Assembly (NCBI GenBank): GCA_037952775.1
Contig: JBANAY010000001.1
Span: 2,914,001 to 2,978,000, forward strand
Source: Clonostachys chloroleuca
Lineage: Eukaryota; Ascomycota; Sordariomycetes; Hypocreales; Bionectriaceae
DNA: 64,000 nucleotides
Direction: 5' to 3'
Shown: positions 47,881 through 60,706 of the stretch, piece by piece
How positions within the stretch are numbered: the first letter of the stretch is position 1
Layout: the number at the start of each line of letters is the position of its first letter
The notes under the pieces: generated by a model
What the model was told of the DNA's origin: nothing
What the model saw: the letters and a program-made list of their open reading frames with translations, nothing else
The model's database searches: none
Made by a program: the position numbers and the translations under genes

Positions 47881-50800
47881 ATGGAGGGCTCGTCGACCCC
47901 GTTGGCCGACTACTTCTGGATCGCCGGCGTAGAGTCCGTTGCCTACGAGGATGCCCCGCAGGCCAGCCAGCTCGAACTCTCGCACCAGGTCGAGTCGACC
48001 ATTGCCGAAGATGGTGAGCCTGGTTTCGACTCTCCGAGCCCCGTCACCCCCCAGTCGAACCGTGTCAGTGTGCGCCATTCGCGCCATGGTTCTATGAGCC
48101 GGTATTCCAAGGTCTCTTTCGACAACCGCTTCTCGCTCTCCACCGTCGACGACCTCGATAACGGGAACACCTCCAGCAACCGCAGCAGCGCTACCATACG
48201 CCCCGTTAGTACTATCAATGGTCCTAATGGTCTGGTTGTCGAGAATAGTAGGACCGGCAGCTCAGGCGGTGCCAGCGCCACCGGCACCCTGTCTGCGGAG
48301 GGAACAAGCAGCGGCAACGAGCTGCTCGTCCCAGGTGGCAGCATGCGAGACTTCGATTTCGACAAGGCCCTGCTCAAGTTCGCCGCGGAGAGGGAGGACT
48401 TCTTGGAGGATTTGACATTCAGCGCCGGAGCCAAAGTCCAAGCCAGACCACCCATGATCAATCCGCGAGCAGAGCGAATTCGCGCCGACGAGGCCGAATC
48501 TGGGAGAATGAGTCCTCTGAAAAGCATCAAGGGGAGCATACGTCGGAGGATAAGCTTTCGCGATATGAACAGCATGCGGAGGCAACCCAGCACTGCCCGA
48601 AATAGCGGCGCAAGTAGAGCCGGTTTGTCCACCCAGACCCAATATCTTCTCTGCATTCACTATTCGCTCAAGTACTGACCATGAACCCAATAGCCTCTGT
48701 TCGGACCACAAAACGAATGAGCAATTATAATTCGGTGATTCCGCCCCCGGAGCCTTTAAATACGGATCCCGATATGCACCCTCTCAAAAGACAATTCGAA
48801 CCAGTCCTGCTCGACCGATACCCACCCAAAGATGCGACGGAAGATCTTTCTAAGAGAGGGAAATTCCCAGACTATGTCCCCATGTTCGCATTCCCCAATG
48901 ATATTCAGATTGTATCTTCAGATGATAGACCGCGTTCAACATGGCACGGCTTTACGATGACGTCGGAGGATAATTCCAAACTCTATGGGCTCACGATTAT
49001 CATTTGGACAGCACTAAGCGCTAGTGCGGCGGAAGGTGTCGAGCGGAAATGCGAGCAGTGGCGGCAAAGCCACATGTCGAATGAGGAACGGGAGCTGGCG
49101 GCAAGTCTAGGAGTGCGCTTGGCCGGTGAGCGATCTCACTTGTCGCATCTTCTTACAAAGCTACCAACGATACCTTCTGGCTCACCAGCAAGAGACCGCC
49201 TTGAAGATGAGATTAGTACCGTGGAGGAGAAGATCACTTTGATGACAGATATGCTGCGGCCCTTGAGACACGGGGCTGCTTCAAAAATCGAAGGGCTTAC
49301 AGCGGGTGAGAGTGGTCTGTGGGTGCCAAGAGCCTATGGTATTCTTGGCAGAGACGCCGCCAACATCAATTTCTGGAAAGAATGGCTGAAGGCGATTGTT
49401 GTCCCTATGACCGACGGTGGCATCCTCCGAGTCCCCCCTAGTTCCCCTCGGGTTGGGCGGTGGCAGCCCCTCGAGCGATATGTCGTCAATCTTTGCACAG
49501 AGGCCTTCAGCCCCTTGGAATCTAAGACCCAGGTTGAACTGTGTATTCGAGAGCTGAGACTATACGCCCGCAAGGAAGCTTCGAACGAACTGCCAGGTTC
49601 GAGGACGGTGGACTTGTACGCCCTGTTCCGCTGCTTATCCCTGGAAAACGTGATGGCGTTATTCGAATATGCCATGTCAGAATCACGCATTATATTCCTC
49701 TCCTCGCATACTAGTATGCTCCACCTAGCTTGCCATGCGCTTGCCAACTTACTCTATCCCTTCAAGTGGGCAAGCGTTTTCATTCCTGTATTACCCGCAC
49801 GATTGATTTCAGCTTTAGAAGCACCGTGTCCATATATTGTTGGAATCGAGCGACGCTATGATCGCATCGAACTTCCCGAGGACGACTACGTCCTAGTAGA
49901 CTTGGATAAAGACACGATTGACGCTACTTCTCAACCGTTTAGACTACCCCGGCAAATTAGAAGAAAACTCCATGCTCTGTTGCAGGTAGCAGCGCCACAC
50001 AAGCTCCGGTATGGCGTTGCCACAGGGCCCCCTCCTTACGCCATGGAATCCTTCCCGTACGATGCCTTCTCGAGTGAGTGCGCCTCACTCTTCGTTCCCA
50101 AACCTCCCGTCGGCACACTGGGCAAGTGGGTGTCTCAGAGTTCGTCAAGCTTTGGCGAGCCAGATCCCCCCAGCGAGGTCCATCCTCCTGTCTTCAATGC
50201 GTTTGCAATCGCCCCCACGGACCAGGCAAAGTCAGACAGGCCTGGCACAAGCAAATCCAACAAGACCAGCCCGCCATCCTCTGAGTCTCCAGTCTCGATG
50301 CACTTCCCTCCGTTGCCACCAGCTCCCGTGTCCAGAAGCGATTCCGGGTTTGCCTTGGCTGCGACGCTGAGAGAAAAGCGATCGGGTCATTTCAGGGAAG
50401 GTTCAGGAAGGCGTAGCTCGTCATTTGGTATGGCCGGCAAAGATGGGGGTTCTGGCCGGCCCAACATGCCCTTCCTCAACGGTCACCAAGCAAACACATC
50501 GATCTCGGCAATTTCCGTTGATTCTCTCGGGTCTTTTGGCGGTGGTTATGCACCTTCGACATATGCGCAATCTACCCTTGCTGCGTCAACCATCATGCCC
50601 AGCATGCAAATCCACCCGGTTACCAATACCGACACCACAGTCTGGGTTGAAGGACATTGTTTGAACTGGACCCCTGGCGATGTGTCGAACTGCACCATAT
50701 GCGAAGACAGGGGAGAAGGAGATGGGATATACACTTGCGCAGGCTGCAAAGTTAAATCGCATGGTAGATGTCTCGGTTTTGTCTCTGTGGTTTGTCCCGA

Positions 50801-51507
50801 AGCATTTCACGCTGATCGAGTGCGGGCCGCATTTGTGCGCTGCCAGGCCAGTCTCCTATACACGTATCGCAAGTACTTGGGGCGGCCCAACAAGCAGCAA
50901 AAGAGTAACGGCCAGTTGTATGCTTTTGACATGGCGGGTTTCATCAAGAGTCTACCCTATGACCAGCAGGAGTATACCACTATGCTTCGCGAAACCCAAG
51001 GTTCGTTGCCCTTCGCTAACACCCCTCGAAACAGATACCCAACTAACTTGATTCATAGGATTTAATGAGTTTATTCATGATCGGGAGGTCAAGCCTTCTA
51101 CAGACCCATCTCTCCATCTCTTCGAGGAAGTAATCATGGCAAAGAAAGCCCGAGGACGCCCAGGGCTGTCGGCGGGCTTTTCCCGCCTATCAACCATCCG
51201 TCAGTCTCACGGGGCCTCGCTCAACGTAGGCGGCTTTCTTCCTCCGCGCCGGGGTAGCTCAAAATCGCCCACCTATTTGGCGGATACTTCAGATCATATC
51301 TGGCGGACGGCTTCAGTGCCCGTGCCAAAGGGTAACTTTCCCGGAGACTATCATGCGATTGTAACACGCACGCCAGCCCGCTTGGACAGATCTTTGATGC
51401 GGGAGCCCCGGGCCATCCAAGGCGTACCTCGCCTAGATCCCCGTGGCGGAAAGGTTGTTCCCCGGAAGCAGGTACCCAGCATGCTGGGTCCTACGCCCCC
51501 TTCATGA
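47881..51507 (+). CDS. DENN-domain protein (AEX-3-type), putative Rab GEF
   Basis: Exons are 47881-48622, 48694-51000 and 51059-51507 (1165 residues; introns of 71 and 58 nt). It opens with LADYFWIAGVES, the uDENN start, followed by a Ser-rich disordered insert to about residue 245. DYVPMFAFPNDIQIVSSDDR (uDENN end) is next, then cDENN with LFRCLSLENVMALFEYAMSE, SRIIFLSSHTSMLHLACHAL, LYPFKWASVFIPVLPARLIS and PCPYIVGIERRY, and dDENN up to about 720. After a disordered segment comes a C1-like zinc finger (CTICEDRGEGDGIYTCAGCK then H..C). DENN proteins activate Rab GTPases; the Rab partner here is unknown. The C-terminal exon is basic. Confidence 0.88.
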
Positions 51508-52160
51508 TCGGATCACATTGCTTCTCCCTCGGTCGGCTTGCGAGGCAGGCGGCATGGCGGGGGAAGAGTTATTCTGTTATGTCAAATGTACAAACGACCT
51601 TTTTTGTAATCTATATTTGAAATCACAAGAAGCCCTGGGTATTGAAGGGAATGGAAAATCATATTGCGGCGAACAGTGCATTTGGTCAGAAGGCTATAGG
51701 GAAAGAAAGGCCGTCTTTTCAACAGGAATCTGGCCCCGTTGTTGGATTATTTGTTTACATCAACTGGGGTGCATGCATCTTAGGGGAGTAACGGTGGTAT
51801 ATATACATCCCTTTTTCATTTGGGGGACGGGGACAATATTGATATCATTTCTACTGCTTCTCCTATTATTAGTAGACCTATTGGCAACTGAATATGGAAC
51901 ACGCAAATTGACGACTCACTCAATCCCCCATCCGTGATCGTGAAAGGCATCATAATCACTAACACGAGAAGGCAGCTCGGCGAGTAAGTTTTGAAGGTCA
52001 AACTATCTCTTGCGTTGGTCAAACTATTTTACAAATCATCAATCGTACCACAGAAGCTAAGAGCCCCATATCAATCATTCGACTAGCCTTGGCCACAGAC
52101 GGAACTCATTCCCCCGGCCCGGACCAGAGCCAATACAAATAACCCCACTTGAGATAACCT
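51508..52160. other. Convergent intergenic DENN gene / MIL1-like gene
   Basis: 3' regions of two converging genes. The plus frame 51443-51937 overlaps the DENN stop and lacks motifs. Confidence 0.45.
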
Positions 52161-54256
52161 TCATCGCCTACCTTTGTGGCCAGCGGGCTTTCCCCCGTGG
52201 GCTCCATTCTTGCTCAGTTGCTCCCACTTGACATCTCTAAGAATCCGTCCAGCAGCAGACCGATAGCCAAGGTGTCCCCTGGTCAAGTCGCCCGCATTGT
52301 AATTCTCGACGCCAGTAGCTCCTTGGATTTCTTGCAAACCGGCGATACCGAAGTCGGTGTTTGAGAATCGGCAGAGAAAACCAAGGAGGAAGTCATGCTC
52401 AGAATACACGTTGATGAGACGCCCTGCGACAACACTCTTCAAAGTCAACCACACACGGCTTTCAGAGGGTATCGGGGCCCCCATGAGCACCACAGATTCA
52501 ATGCCACCAAAATGGCGTCTTTCAGCCAACACCATAAGACAACAATAAATAGCCCGGGCTCCTAGGCTGTAACCCACCAAGGAGACTGGCCGATCTCCCT
52601 GAAACTTGTGGCGCATGATGGCATCAGCCAGCATGCCCCCTGCCTTCTCTGCTCGTACGAGGCCGACATTCCATGGATTGTCGATGATCTTGCTAACTTT
52701 CAAAAGAGATCCAGGCCAATCAGATTCGAGTAGACATTTGAAGACTAGATATGGTCAGCCATGTTCGCTCTCTCGTAGTTAGTGCAAGGCAACTTACTCG
52801 TTCTAGTCTTTACTTCTTTCTTTGAGACACCCCAGGCTGAGCTCAAGATGACAGTCTCCAAGGAGTTCCCGAGATTAAGGAGGGTTGCCATGTCCCATCT
52901 CAAAGTGTATGTTTCGGTTTGCTGTCCCAAGCAAATCCATGGTTTAACCAAGTCTTCATCTTCGATCACCCAACCGTTCAAGGCGATGACTACACGCAGC
53001 CGACGATCCTCTGCCAAAACTTCGCGAGCATCGGCATACTCTGTAAAGGGCTTGGGGTGTACTGGTATGAACCCAACATCCTGAATGTCACGGCTGAAGG
53101 TCTCGAGCAGTTTCCCCAGCGGCTTTGACGGGTTGATGCCAAATACTGCGTTTTGCATTCGTGCATTGTCTGCCATGGCCCCTAGAAGACTTGCAGCAAT
53201 AGCGCCTGTCAGGCCAAAGCCCCCGCTAGAGGTACCGAGCCCAATGCTCTCCAGGCCGGTCGCCAAGGTCGGATTGGCGGACGTGTTCCCGTATCCTTTG
53301 AACCTGCGAGAGGACTTGGTCTCCTCAAGCTTCAAGGCTAACAAGGCCTCTGCTGATGTCTCAAGAGCGGCATGTGCCAGACCTCGGGCCAACTTGATCT
53401 CTTCTGTTTGGAAAAATATGAAAGGAAGATTCAAGCATGAAGTGAGATTGGCAAGGAGCAGAAAAGAGTTTGCCGTGTACTCTTGAAGCGAGAGTGTGAT
53501 CAGAAATACAATGTGGAAAAACAGTCTTCTTCGGTCAATTGGCAATGACCACAGCGTGTTTGGGATCGGCGGGTACTGCTTGGACAGTTCCAGGTCGATA
53601 TGTGCTGAAGGGAGCCGAGGAGGGCCTAGTAAGATGGGGTTAGTCGGTCTCAGCTAACGCTTTATCTCAAGTAAGAAGAAAAACAACGAACCTGTTGCCA
53701 GAGTGAGACCTCCACGGCCAGCCTTCCCACCACGTCCTCCTCGCCCACGGAAGCTATCATCTCCGCGGAAGCCCCGTCCACGGCCTCTGCCGCCAGGATG
53801 AGGAGCTTTGGGTTCAGTCACAGCTACATCTTTCATACGTTGGAGGATCAGGGACTGCCATTTTCGGAAAAACGTCAAAGCTTCTTTCTTCAACTCTCCC
53901 AGTTGAGGCGTCATCGCCTCCTTTTCTTCCCTTTCGATGGTGCTGTGGACTTTGTCATAAGTCTTGCCTCTCTTTTTAGGATGTTTCGGCTTGGAGTTAA
54001 CTGACGAGATGTCTTTCTTGCCTTCCTTGTGGCAAAGGAGAGGTAAAGTGAGCCAGTTGTGGTGTCCATTGCCCGCATCTATGGGTGTCACCACTGGCGA
54101 GTCGAATGTCGCGCTTATATCTGTGTGCATTCTTTCCGTGATAGCAATGACAAGTGTTGAAAGGTCATTCCGCTCTGCTACACTGAGTATTCCGGTCAAG
54201 TCGACTAGACGACGAGCCGAGTGCCCGTGGCCGCCACGGCCTGATCCTCGAGGCAT
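52161..54256 (-). CDS. DUF726 membrane protein with alpha/beta-hydrolase fold (MIL1/TMCO4-like)
   Basis: Exons are 53692-54256, 52798-53625 and 52161-52744, all GT-AG, 658 residues. An RG/RGG-rich stretch (PGGRGRGRGFRGDDSFRGRG, residues about 164-186) precedes hydrophobic segments (LFFHIVFLITL; LANLTSCLNLPFIFF) and a Gly-rich hydrophobic loop (GGFGLTGAIAASLLGAM). The C-terminal half has the hydrolase nucleophile elbow in VSLVGYSLGARAIYCCL (G-Y-S-L-G) and conserved VVLMGAPIP and RLINVYSEHDFLLGFL. The yeast relative is Mil1 (interacts with AP-1 adaptor); the human one is TMCO4. An enzymatic activity is not established. The RGG segment is not something I know from the family. Confidence 0.85.
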
Positions 54257-56050
54257 CTTCGGTTGTCGTTTTCAATTCAGAACACAGGCTCGAGGACTCG
54301 GCACTTCCACTCGAAATTGAGGTGAAAGGACAAATCAGAAGCCTACAGGCCAGCAGACATAGAGCAGAAGGGAGGATGAAAAGCGACCCTACTACGCTAC
54401 GGGGCAAACAGACGATTAGTCCAATCCCAGGATCTTGGGAACTCACGGGGAGTACGGCGGAAGCTGCGAACCAGAGGATTTATGGTGCTGAAACGAATAA
54501 GGTAGGTGTATGGGGATTAAAAAGCGTCTTCCGTGATGGGAAACCCTGATGGCTTGTTTGATTTCGGAACTGCCTGCAATATACCTTCGCAGGCACACTA
54601 CGTTAAGGGATCCATGAGTCAAGGGGAGAAGAGGCGTGTGTTGCAATGCTGGTTCCCAGATTCTCATTTATTCCCCGAATGCCCGTCATAAAGACCAGAC
54701 GAGGAAAGTGCGAGCTGGATCCAGTGTAGTTGTTTAGCCACTTTGGGCGAGCGAGAAGGTGAGTGAAGATGGGGAAGGCACCGCCTGTTGACGGGCGTGC
54801 AAACAACAAAACGAAAAGTTTGGATACCTACCAGGCGTACTCGACAATGAAATATCATCCGAGATGTGCGTGATGCCTAAAAATACCAGAAAGGAGAGAC
54901 TGAGGAAAGCAGCACTGTTGAGATGGGCTCGTCCAAAAGCTGAAGGCGACCAGGCCCAGAAAGTGCAGGTAAATGAAGGAAGGAATGAACTGCAAGCAAG
55001 AGCCAGCGCAGTGAAGAAAGCAGAAAGGGAAGGAAGGAAAGAGGAACAATGGGCGAGGACGGGGCAGAAATGGGCAGGCAGGCGTGGGCAATCACTCAGT
55101 CGTCACCAGCTGTGTCCAGCTGCCAACCGTCTGATACGTCCCTCAGCCTCTGTTCACATTTTCCTCAGCACGCCTCGAGTGTGACGTACCCGTTAGTGCC
55201 CAAGCTGCTCATAAGTAGAAGTCACTTTGTTCCCTCATCAAACGCAGGCGGGTAGGTACATACACGGTGTGTGATCGCAAACCACGCCCCATAGTAATGG
55301 AGAGGTCGCGCGCCCATCTCAGGGGTCCAGCATTGACTTGTGCAGCAAAACGACAATTCAGTGGCGAGCAGAGTCTCACCGGCCCTTTGTGCGAGGGCAG
55401 TTCCAGACCCGGCAGGAAACGATGTCCAAGTCCCCTCGCCAGCAAGTTGGGCGTTCTCCCAACAATCGTTGTTCACTCCCGCGTAGCATCTGTTTAACGT
55501 ACTTACCCATCAGTCAACGAATAGCTGCGAGTGTGAAACCATCCTATCGACTCAGATCACCAGCCGCCAATGGTCGAAAAAGCAATTCTAGCACTATGTT
55601 CGGATACTTGCATTTGTACCCTTGCAATACTTTCCAGCTACTCATTGTAAACTACACGCTTCCGTCCCGTTCGGCAACCTCCTGCTCGAGGCTGGCCTCG
55701 AATTATGATCAATCCTCTCGCAAAGCATGGACGACATCTGTTCCGTATATCTTATCGGCGACATGCATGTCAACGACATAGGCTATCGAGTAGCCAAGTT
55801 TGTGTAACAAATAAACAACACCCTTTCCACCGTCACCAATCAACTCGCTCAGTGAAACTAAAGATATTTCTGGCCTTATGCAGATAAGCTGCTGGTTTCA
55901 ATATTTAATCCGCTCCCGGGCTAAGCCATTATAAAAATGCCTGTATAACCCTATCTGTACGACTCAATCAAGTCCTAAATGCCAGCCATTTCCAACCCTT
56001 GACTCCTCAAAAGCATCCTATTTCACCACTAGGTGAATTTCAAGGTTTAC
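54257..56050. other. Intergenic MIL1-like / Pol iota
   Basis: 1.8 kb holding the MIL1-like promoter and the Pol iota 3' region. Frames up to 147 codons without motifs. Nothing supported. Confidence 0.45.
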
Positions 56051-57947
56051 TCAGTCCTCCTCTAATTGGTGATATCTAAAATGAGCTTCCAGAGCAAAGT
56101 AAGGGATGGCGTGGCCGCATTTGTCACATGGTATATTCTCGGTCGTCTCCCAAGTTTCCGGCTCCGCAGCTTCCTCAGAGTCGGAGTCTTCTGAGGCGTG
56201 GCTTTCAATTTCTTCCGGGCTCGGCAGAATCCTCCACGGTGCCAACACCTCGTCTTGTCTTCTGAACATGTTGGCAATGTCTCTCCCTACGCCCGACTTG
56301 TCTTCTGTCGCCGTGGGAACCAAGTTAGACACGCATATGTTGATAAGTTGCAAGCTCCATGGCTGTCCCTTCCTGTCTTCCTGGAGCTTGCGTAGCAAAG
56401 GTAACAGAGCCTCAGATACCAACCTGTCAGCCACAGCCTCGATATCTTGTTTTCCATCCAGCGCAAAGCTCGGCAAGGGCCCCGAACGCGACTGTCGGTT
56501 GAATTGTGCGTAAAGAGATCCTGATTTGGGCCATGATCGGACGGAGAGACGGAGAGTCTTCGGTCTTGCGAGCCATTTCAAAGCATCTGGGGTGTCGGAA
56601 TTCCCATCAGTTACAAGGAGGTCTACCCTCATCCTGCGTACAAGTGAGCACGACAGTTTGTAGAGCTCGGGCAAAATCTGCGCCATGGTCTCAAGCCGGC
56701 CAAAAGTGTCCTCGATACTGATTTGGGAGGGGATATCACTTGCCTCCTTGACCTCTGTAGGATCTACGCCATGGAGCAGGCCCCATATTCTTGATCCTAT
56801 TCCTTTCTCGGCGCCCGGCCCGGCCAAGAGGGTTTCCAGGGATGCTGGAGACACGTGGGGTGATGCCAGCGCCTGGGCAGCTGTGACTCTGGACTCGAAG
56901 CTATGGGAATCAGTCGTAGTCTCCAGGCCAGTCACATGAGCCTCGATAAGAGAGCTCGACTTAAAACCAATGCCAGGGATACTTCGAAGAAAGTGGCCAC
57001 TCATAAACTCGAGTATGCCTTCCTCGGTCAATGCCAGCAAGGTAGTTTGGTTTTGGGGCTTGTGTTTGCTGCCTGCAAGCTTGCTCAGAAGTTTATTTGT
57101 GGAGATGCCGCAGGTTGACGTATAGCCAAAGTCTTGCTCTACTTTCAGCCGCAGGTGATGGGCGAGGTGGGATCCTAAAACCAGTCGCAGGTAGAGTGGG
57201 TTGTCCAGATCCGGTAGTAAATCCATATTGCCACCAATCGTAGCCCCCGGGATGGAGGTGAGATCGCACACAAACCCCAGTTCGGGATCCTTTTCAGATA
57301 GCTGGAAGAAGTGATTGGTGGGTGAGTGCTTATTAAAACAGGCCATGTTGTAATTAATAATGTCTGTCACATCTACGGGACAGGGAACCAAGGTCAGATG
57401 CGAGGTTGAGGCAAAGCGGTATTGTAGATGCAAGGTCGGGGGTTCTAAATATGACGGGTTTGAAACAATGATAGGACGCACCCATGAAAACTTCATCGAA
57501 GCCTAGCCTCTCGACCTTTTGGTTCCAAGAGTAGGACTTGAAGAAGTTGAACAAGATCTTGCTAACATCGCGGAATGGGGTGAGGTCTTCACCCTCAACG
57601 ATCACGAGCTCAGGGCATATTTTCTTCGCCTCGGTAATGAGCATGAGCTTCTTGACACCTCGCCTACGGGCATTGTAATTGCATGTGGCGAGGATGTTCT
57701 TCTGTTTGATACCCAAAGGTTTGGGCTTCAGTGCCGGGTTTTTAACCTCGTACACTTGTGCGTAGAAGCAGTCATAGTCCTAGGGCCCTGTTCATCAGTT
57801 TTCGTAGGATCTTTGATGCACGCCACATGGTTGAGCCGTTCGACTGAAGTCTCATTCCGCGCCGTTGGGCCATATGGGACTTACAAATTGCAATATAATC
57901 CGGTCTTCTTTGCGTGAAAGCTTTCGCGGGGGCCGCGCCATCGCCAT
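56051..57947 (-). CDS. Y-family DNA polymerase iota homologue
   Basis: Translesion polymerase. Exons are 57885-57947, 57482-57779 and 56051-57372 with introns of 105 and 109 nt; 560 residues. Exon 1 (MAMARPPRKLSRKEDRIILQ) joins exon 2 to give the catalytic motif FDYDCFYAQVYE. CNYNARRRGVKKLMLI and LVIVEGEDLTPFRD follow, then RLGFDEVFMDVTD, which carries the second pair of metal-binding acids, and TCGISTNKLLSKLAGSKHKP (palm/thumb). A helix-hairpin-helix region (FLRSIPGIGFK) and a little-finger domain come next. The C terminus CDKCGHAIPYFALEAHFRYH fits a C2H2-type ubiquitin-binding zinc finger. The start was set at the first of two close ATGs. Pol iota-like by overall pattern; Pol eta is less likely because of length and the C-terminal layout. 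Confidence 0.87.
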
Positions 57948-60706
57948 AGGCGGGAGAGAAAAGGGATCGTGTAAATGTCGGAGCTTGCCCAAAGTGATTC
58001 ATCCGGGTTAACATAGTAGGCGCCACCATAACATTGAGGGCTTAGAACGAAAGTAAGCAATTTGCATGCTGAGTTGCTATTCAGATGATGAAGCCACACT
58101 GAGTCAGTGTCTAGGGCGAGGCTTGAATGTGTTAATTTTGGGTACATCTGTATAGCCTAGCAACAATAGTAGGTGAGAACTAACGTGCACGGCCTCAAGT
58201 CGGCTTATACTCTAACCGGCAATAAGGTGACCGAAATTTGGGTAAGGTACAGATCATATGCCTACCCTACACCTTGGCCCCCAGCATTGAAGCAGATCAT
58301 CCCACGAACTACAACCCGAAAACAAAAATATTTAAGGAATATCCTGTGGCTATTTGCTCATGTAGCAATCGAGGGAACATATGCCGTTAGATTTTTATGG
58401 TATTAATAAAACTAGTACTTCGGATCCAATACGCTCTACCTCAAACAACATACGTCAGCTGTGGCTTTTATTTTAGTATGAGACAGAAAAAAGTCCGGTG
58501 GCTTTTTTTAACGTGGCGTTCTGTGTAGAGTCATATTGGTATACTCCGTAGATGGGGGGAAAAGGGGGGGCGCGGGGCAAAAGCCCATGGCTCATGCAAT
58601 GCCGAGCAAATTAAGTTGATCTGATACATTTGAGTTGACTGCATACGCCGCACAGAAATGGTGATGGCGATGTGCCGAAATTATTTCGAATAGATTGAAT
58701 TTTGTCCCAAGAACCTATTAAGCTATTAATACTGGCACTATCCTTTTTGGGCAGCCTTTGCCCCGCACTAATTGTTTTGGAATAGTTGACGGCTTGGGCT
58801 ATTCCACCTGCCCTGAACAAAAATAGCCATGTTCGGGCGAGAGCTATGACCAGGCCAGTGCGCTAAAGTCCTCGAATAGCTCAGTTATGGAAATTGGAAA
58901 TGAATCTCAAGTTGAGGCTCGAACGCGATGCGGCAAGACGGTCGAGCTGAGCCAGTAGGACACAGGTGACTTGCATTGCATTGTCTGCCCACTTGATCCT
59001 CAACTAGGTAGGGTAGGATTGATTGAGGGGGGATCAATAGAGGGACAAAGAGGAGGTCCTAACTCGGCGGTCGGCTAAAGGCGTTTGGACTTATGCAGCC
59101 AACATCACAGATGGTGTGAGGCATCGGGGGACTTTGGCTCGCTGTGAGTGGCTGCCCTTGTGATCTATCGCGCCTAATTACCAGTCTCCGAGGCCAAGCA
59201 TGCCGACCGTGCTCTCCCCCAATACGGCAAAACATCCAATGAGTCGGTGAGACCGCGTTTAATCCTCCAGCGGCCAGGGTCTACTAGTGCAGGGAAGGCT
59301 TTGGACCGTCCCCATAAACGCCGCCGGCTCTAAACGGTCGAGAGGGCTGGGAGAGACCGACAGGCCCTGTAGGGCGGGTTGGGGGAGTCTCCAGGGAGCA
59401 GAGGGGAGGCTAGGGCAGGATTTTAGGCCCTCGTTCTTGGTGCTTTCTTTCTTCTTTCCCCAGCCTGCCCCAAGCCGTTGATTTACCTGGCTCCATCGAT
59501 GGCCGTTCCAGTAGGGAAATTTTGGCCGTTTTTAGATCTGCCGGCTCTGGAATTAGAAGCACCCCGAGTCGCCTCCCTCTCACGATCTCAATTGCCGGGT
59601 AGTGCTGGTCGGGAGCGATTAAAAAAGAATAATCAACTGCGGCAGAAAATAGCACGTCCTTGAGCAGAGGGCTGTCTGGCCTGGAAAGCAATGGAACACT
59701 GGCGCACAATGGGGGAAGGCGCTGCTCGCCCATTGCGTCGTCGCTCTTGCCCTCGCGTCATCGGTGGACGGGTGCACGCCGCCGCCCCAATCAGAAGTCG
59801 GCTGCTGAGCCAGCAATCCTGTATTGTTGGCCTCAATCAAGATTGATGCATGCTGTGAACAGCCATTGTGGCTTCCTGCCAACCAGCGGAGACTCATTGG
59901 CTGGGCCAGTGCTGCATGTCACCTAACTCATCGAATCCGTCTCCGCTCCATGATCCTACGGTGATACTGCAGAGCAGACCTGCAACCCCTCCCGAGCATC
60001 ACGCGACCCCCGCTAGCCTCTCCAGACGGACAGGCGGACTCTTCATCACATATCGTCGCCGTCGACGGCCTCTGGTTAGCAGACATGACTGCGGTCGGTC
60101 ATCTGGGCCAGCTTGTGTCTCGACGTGCAACGCCTCCAGCAAGTAGGGGAAAGCCCGACAGCCACCTTCTTGCGCCGCCTCTCTTCGCCGGGTCCGCCCC
60201 CTGTCCTTGACCCTAGCAGGCGCTTACATAGCATCTGCAGCCCGCCACACAGCCTATCATGGCAGCTAGTTCCTGTGACGACACTTGCATACAAGGGTGA
60301 CCATGGCGCTTACACGCCAGGGCAGGGGACCCCGGCCCAATCTTCGCCGGCCACCGTTGTGCCGTGGTGTTCTGTCGTATCCGCCGTTGTGCAACCCGCC
60401 CATATAATATCGTCAAATAGCCGCCGGAGTCTCCCAGACCATGTTCGCTACCGGCGTCTGATTCCGTCTCTCTTACATCTTTCGAGCCTCCTCCGCCTTG
60501 AAACATCCTTCCTTTTCATAATTCTCGGCGGCTACGACTCTGAAACTCGACCAACCGTTCTCCCAACCTGCATACGGCTGTTGTCTTGGCTCTTTACTAT
60601 TATCTGAGCCCATTTCTATAATACCTACCCATTGTTCTTCGCGGTAGCACCGCCTGCAATTATTATTCTTGCTTCGGTCTCTTCTCGCAACTCGATAAAC
60701 GGAAAA
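57948..60706. other. Gene-free region between Pol iota and conserved hypothetical gene
   Basis: 2.8 kb with outward-facing flanking genes. The plus frame 60113-60607 lies in the 5' leader of the next gene and has no conserved motif. No tRNA or other RNA gene could be recognised. Confidence 0.45.

Noticed and set aside
51443..51937. 164-codon plus-strand ORF after the DENN gene
   Set aside because: Starts inside the DENN C-terminal exon in another frame and covers its 3' region; no conserved features.
60113..60607. 164-codon ORF upstream of the conserved hypothetical gene
   Set aside because: Low-complexity Ser/Pro/Leu composition in a likely 5' leader; no motif.
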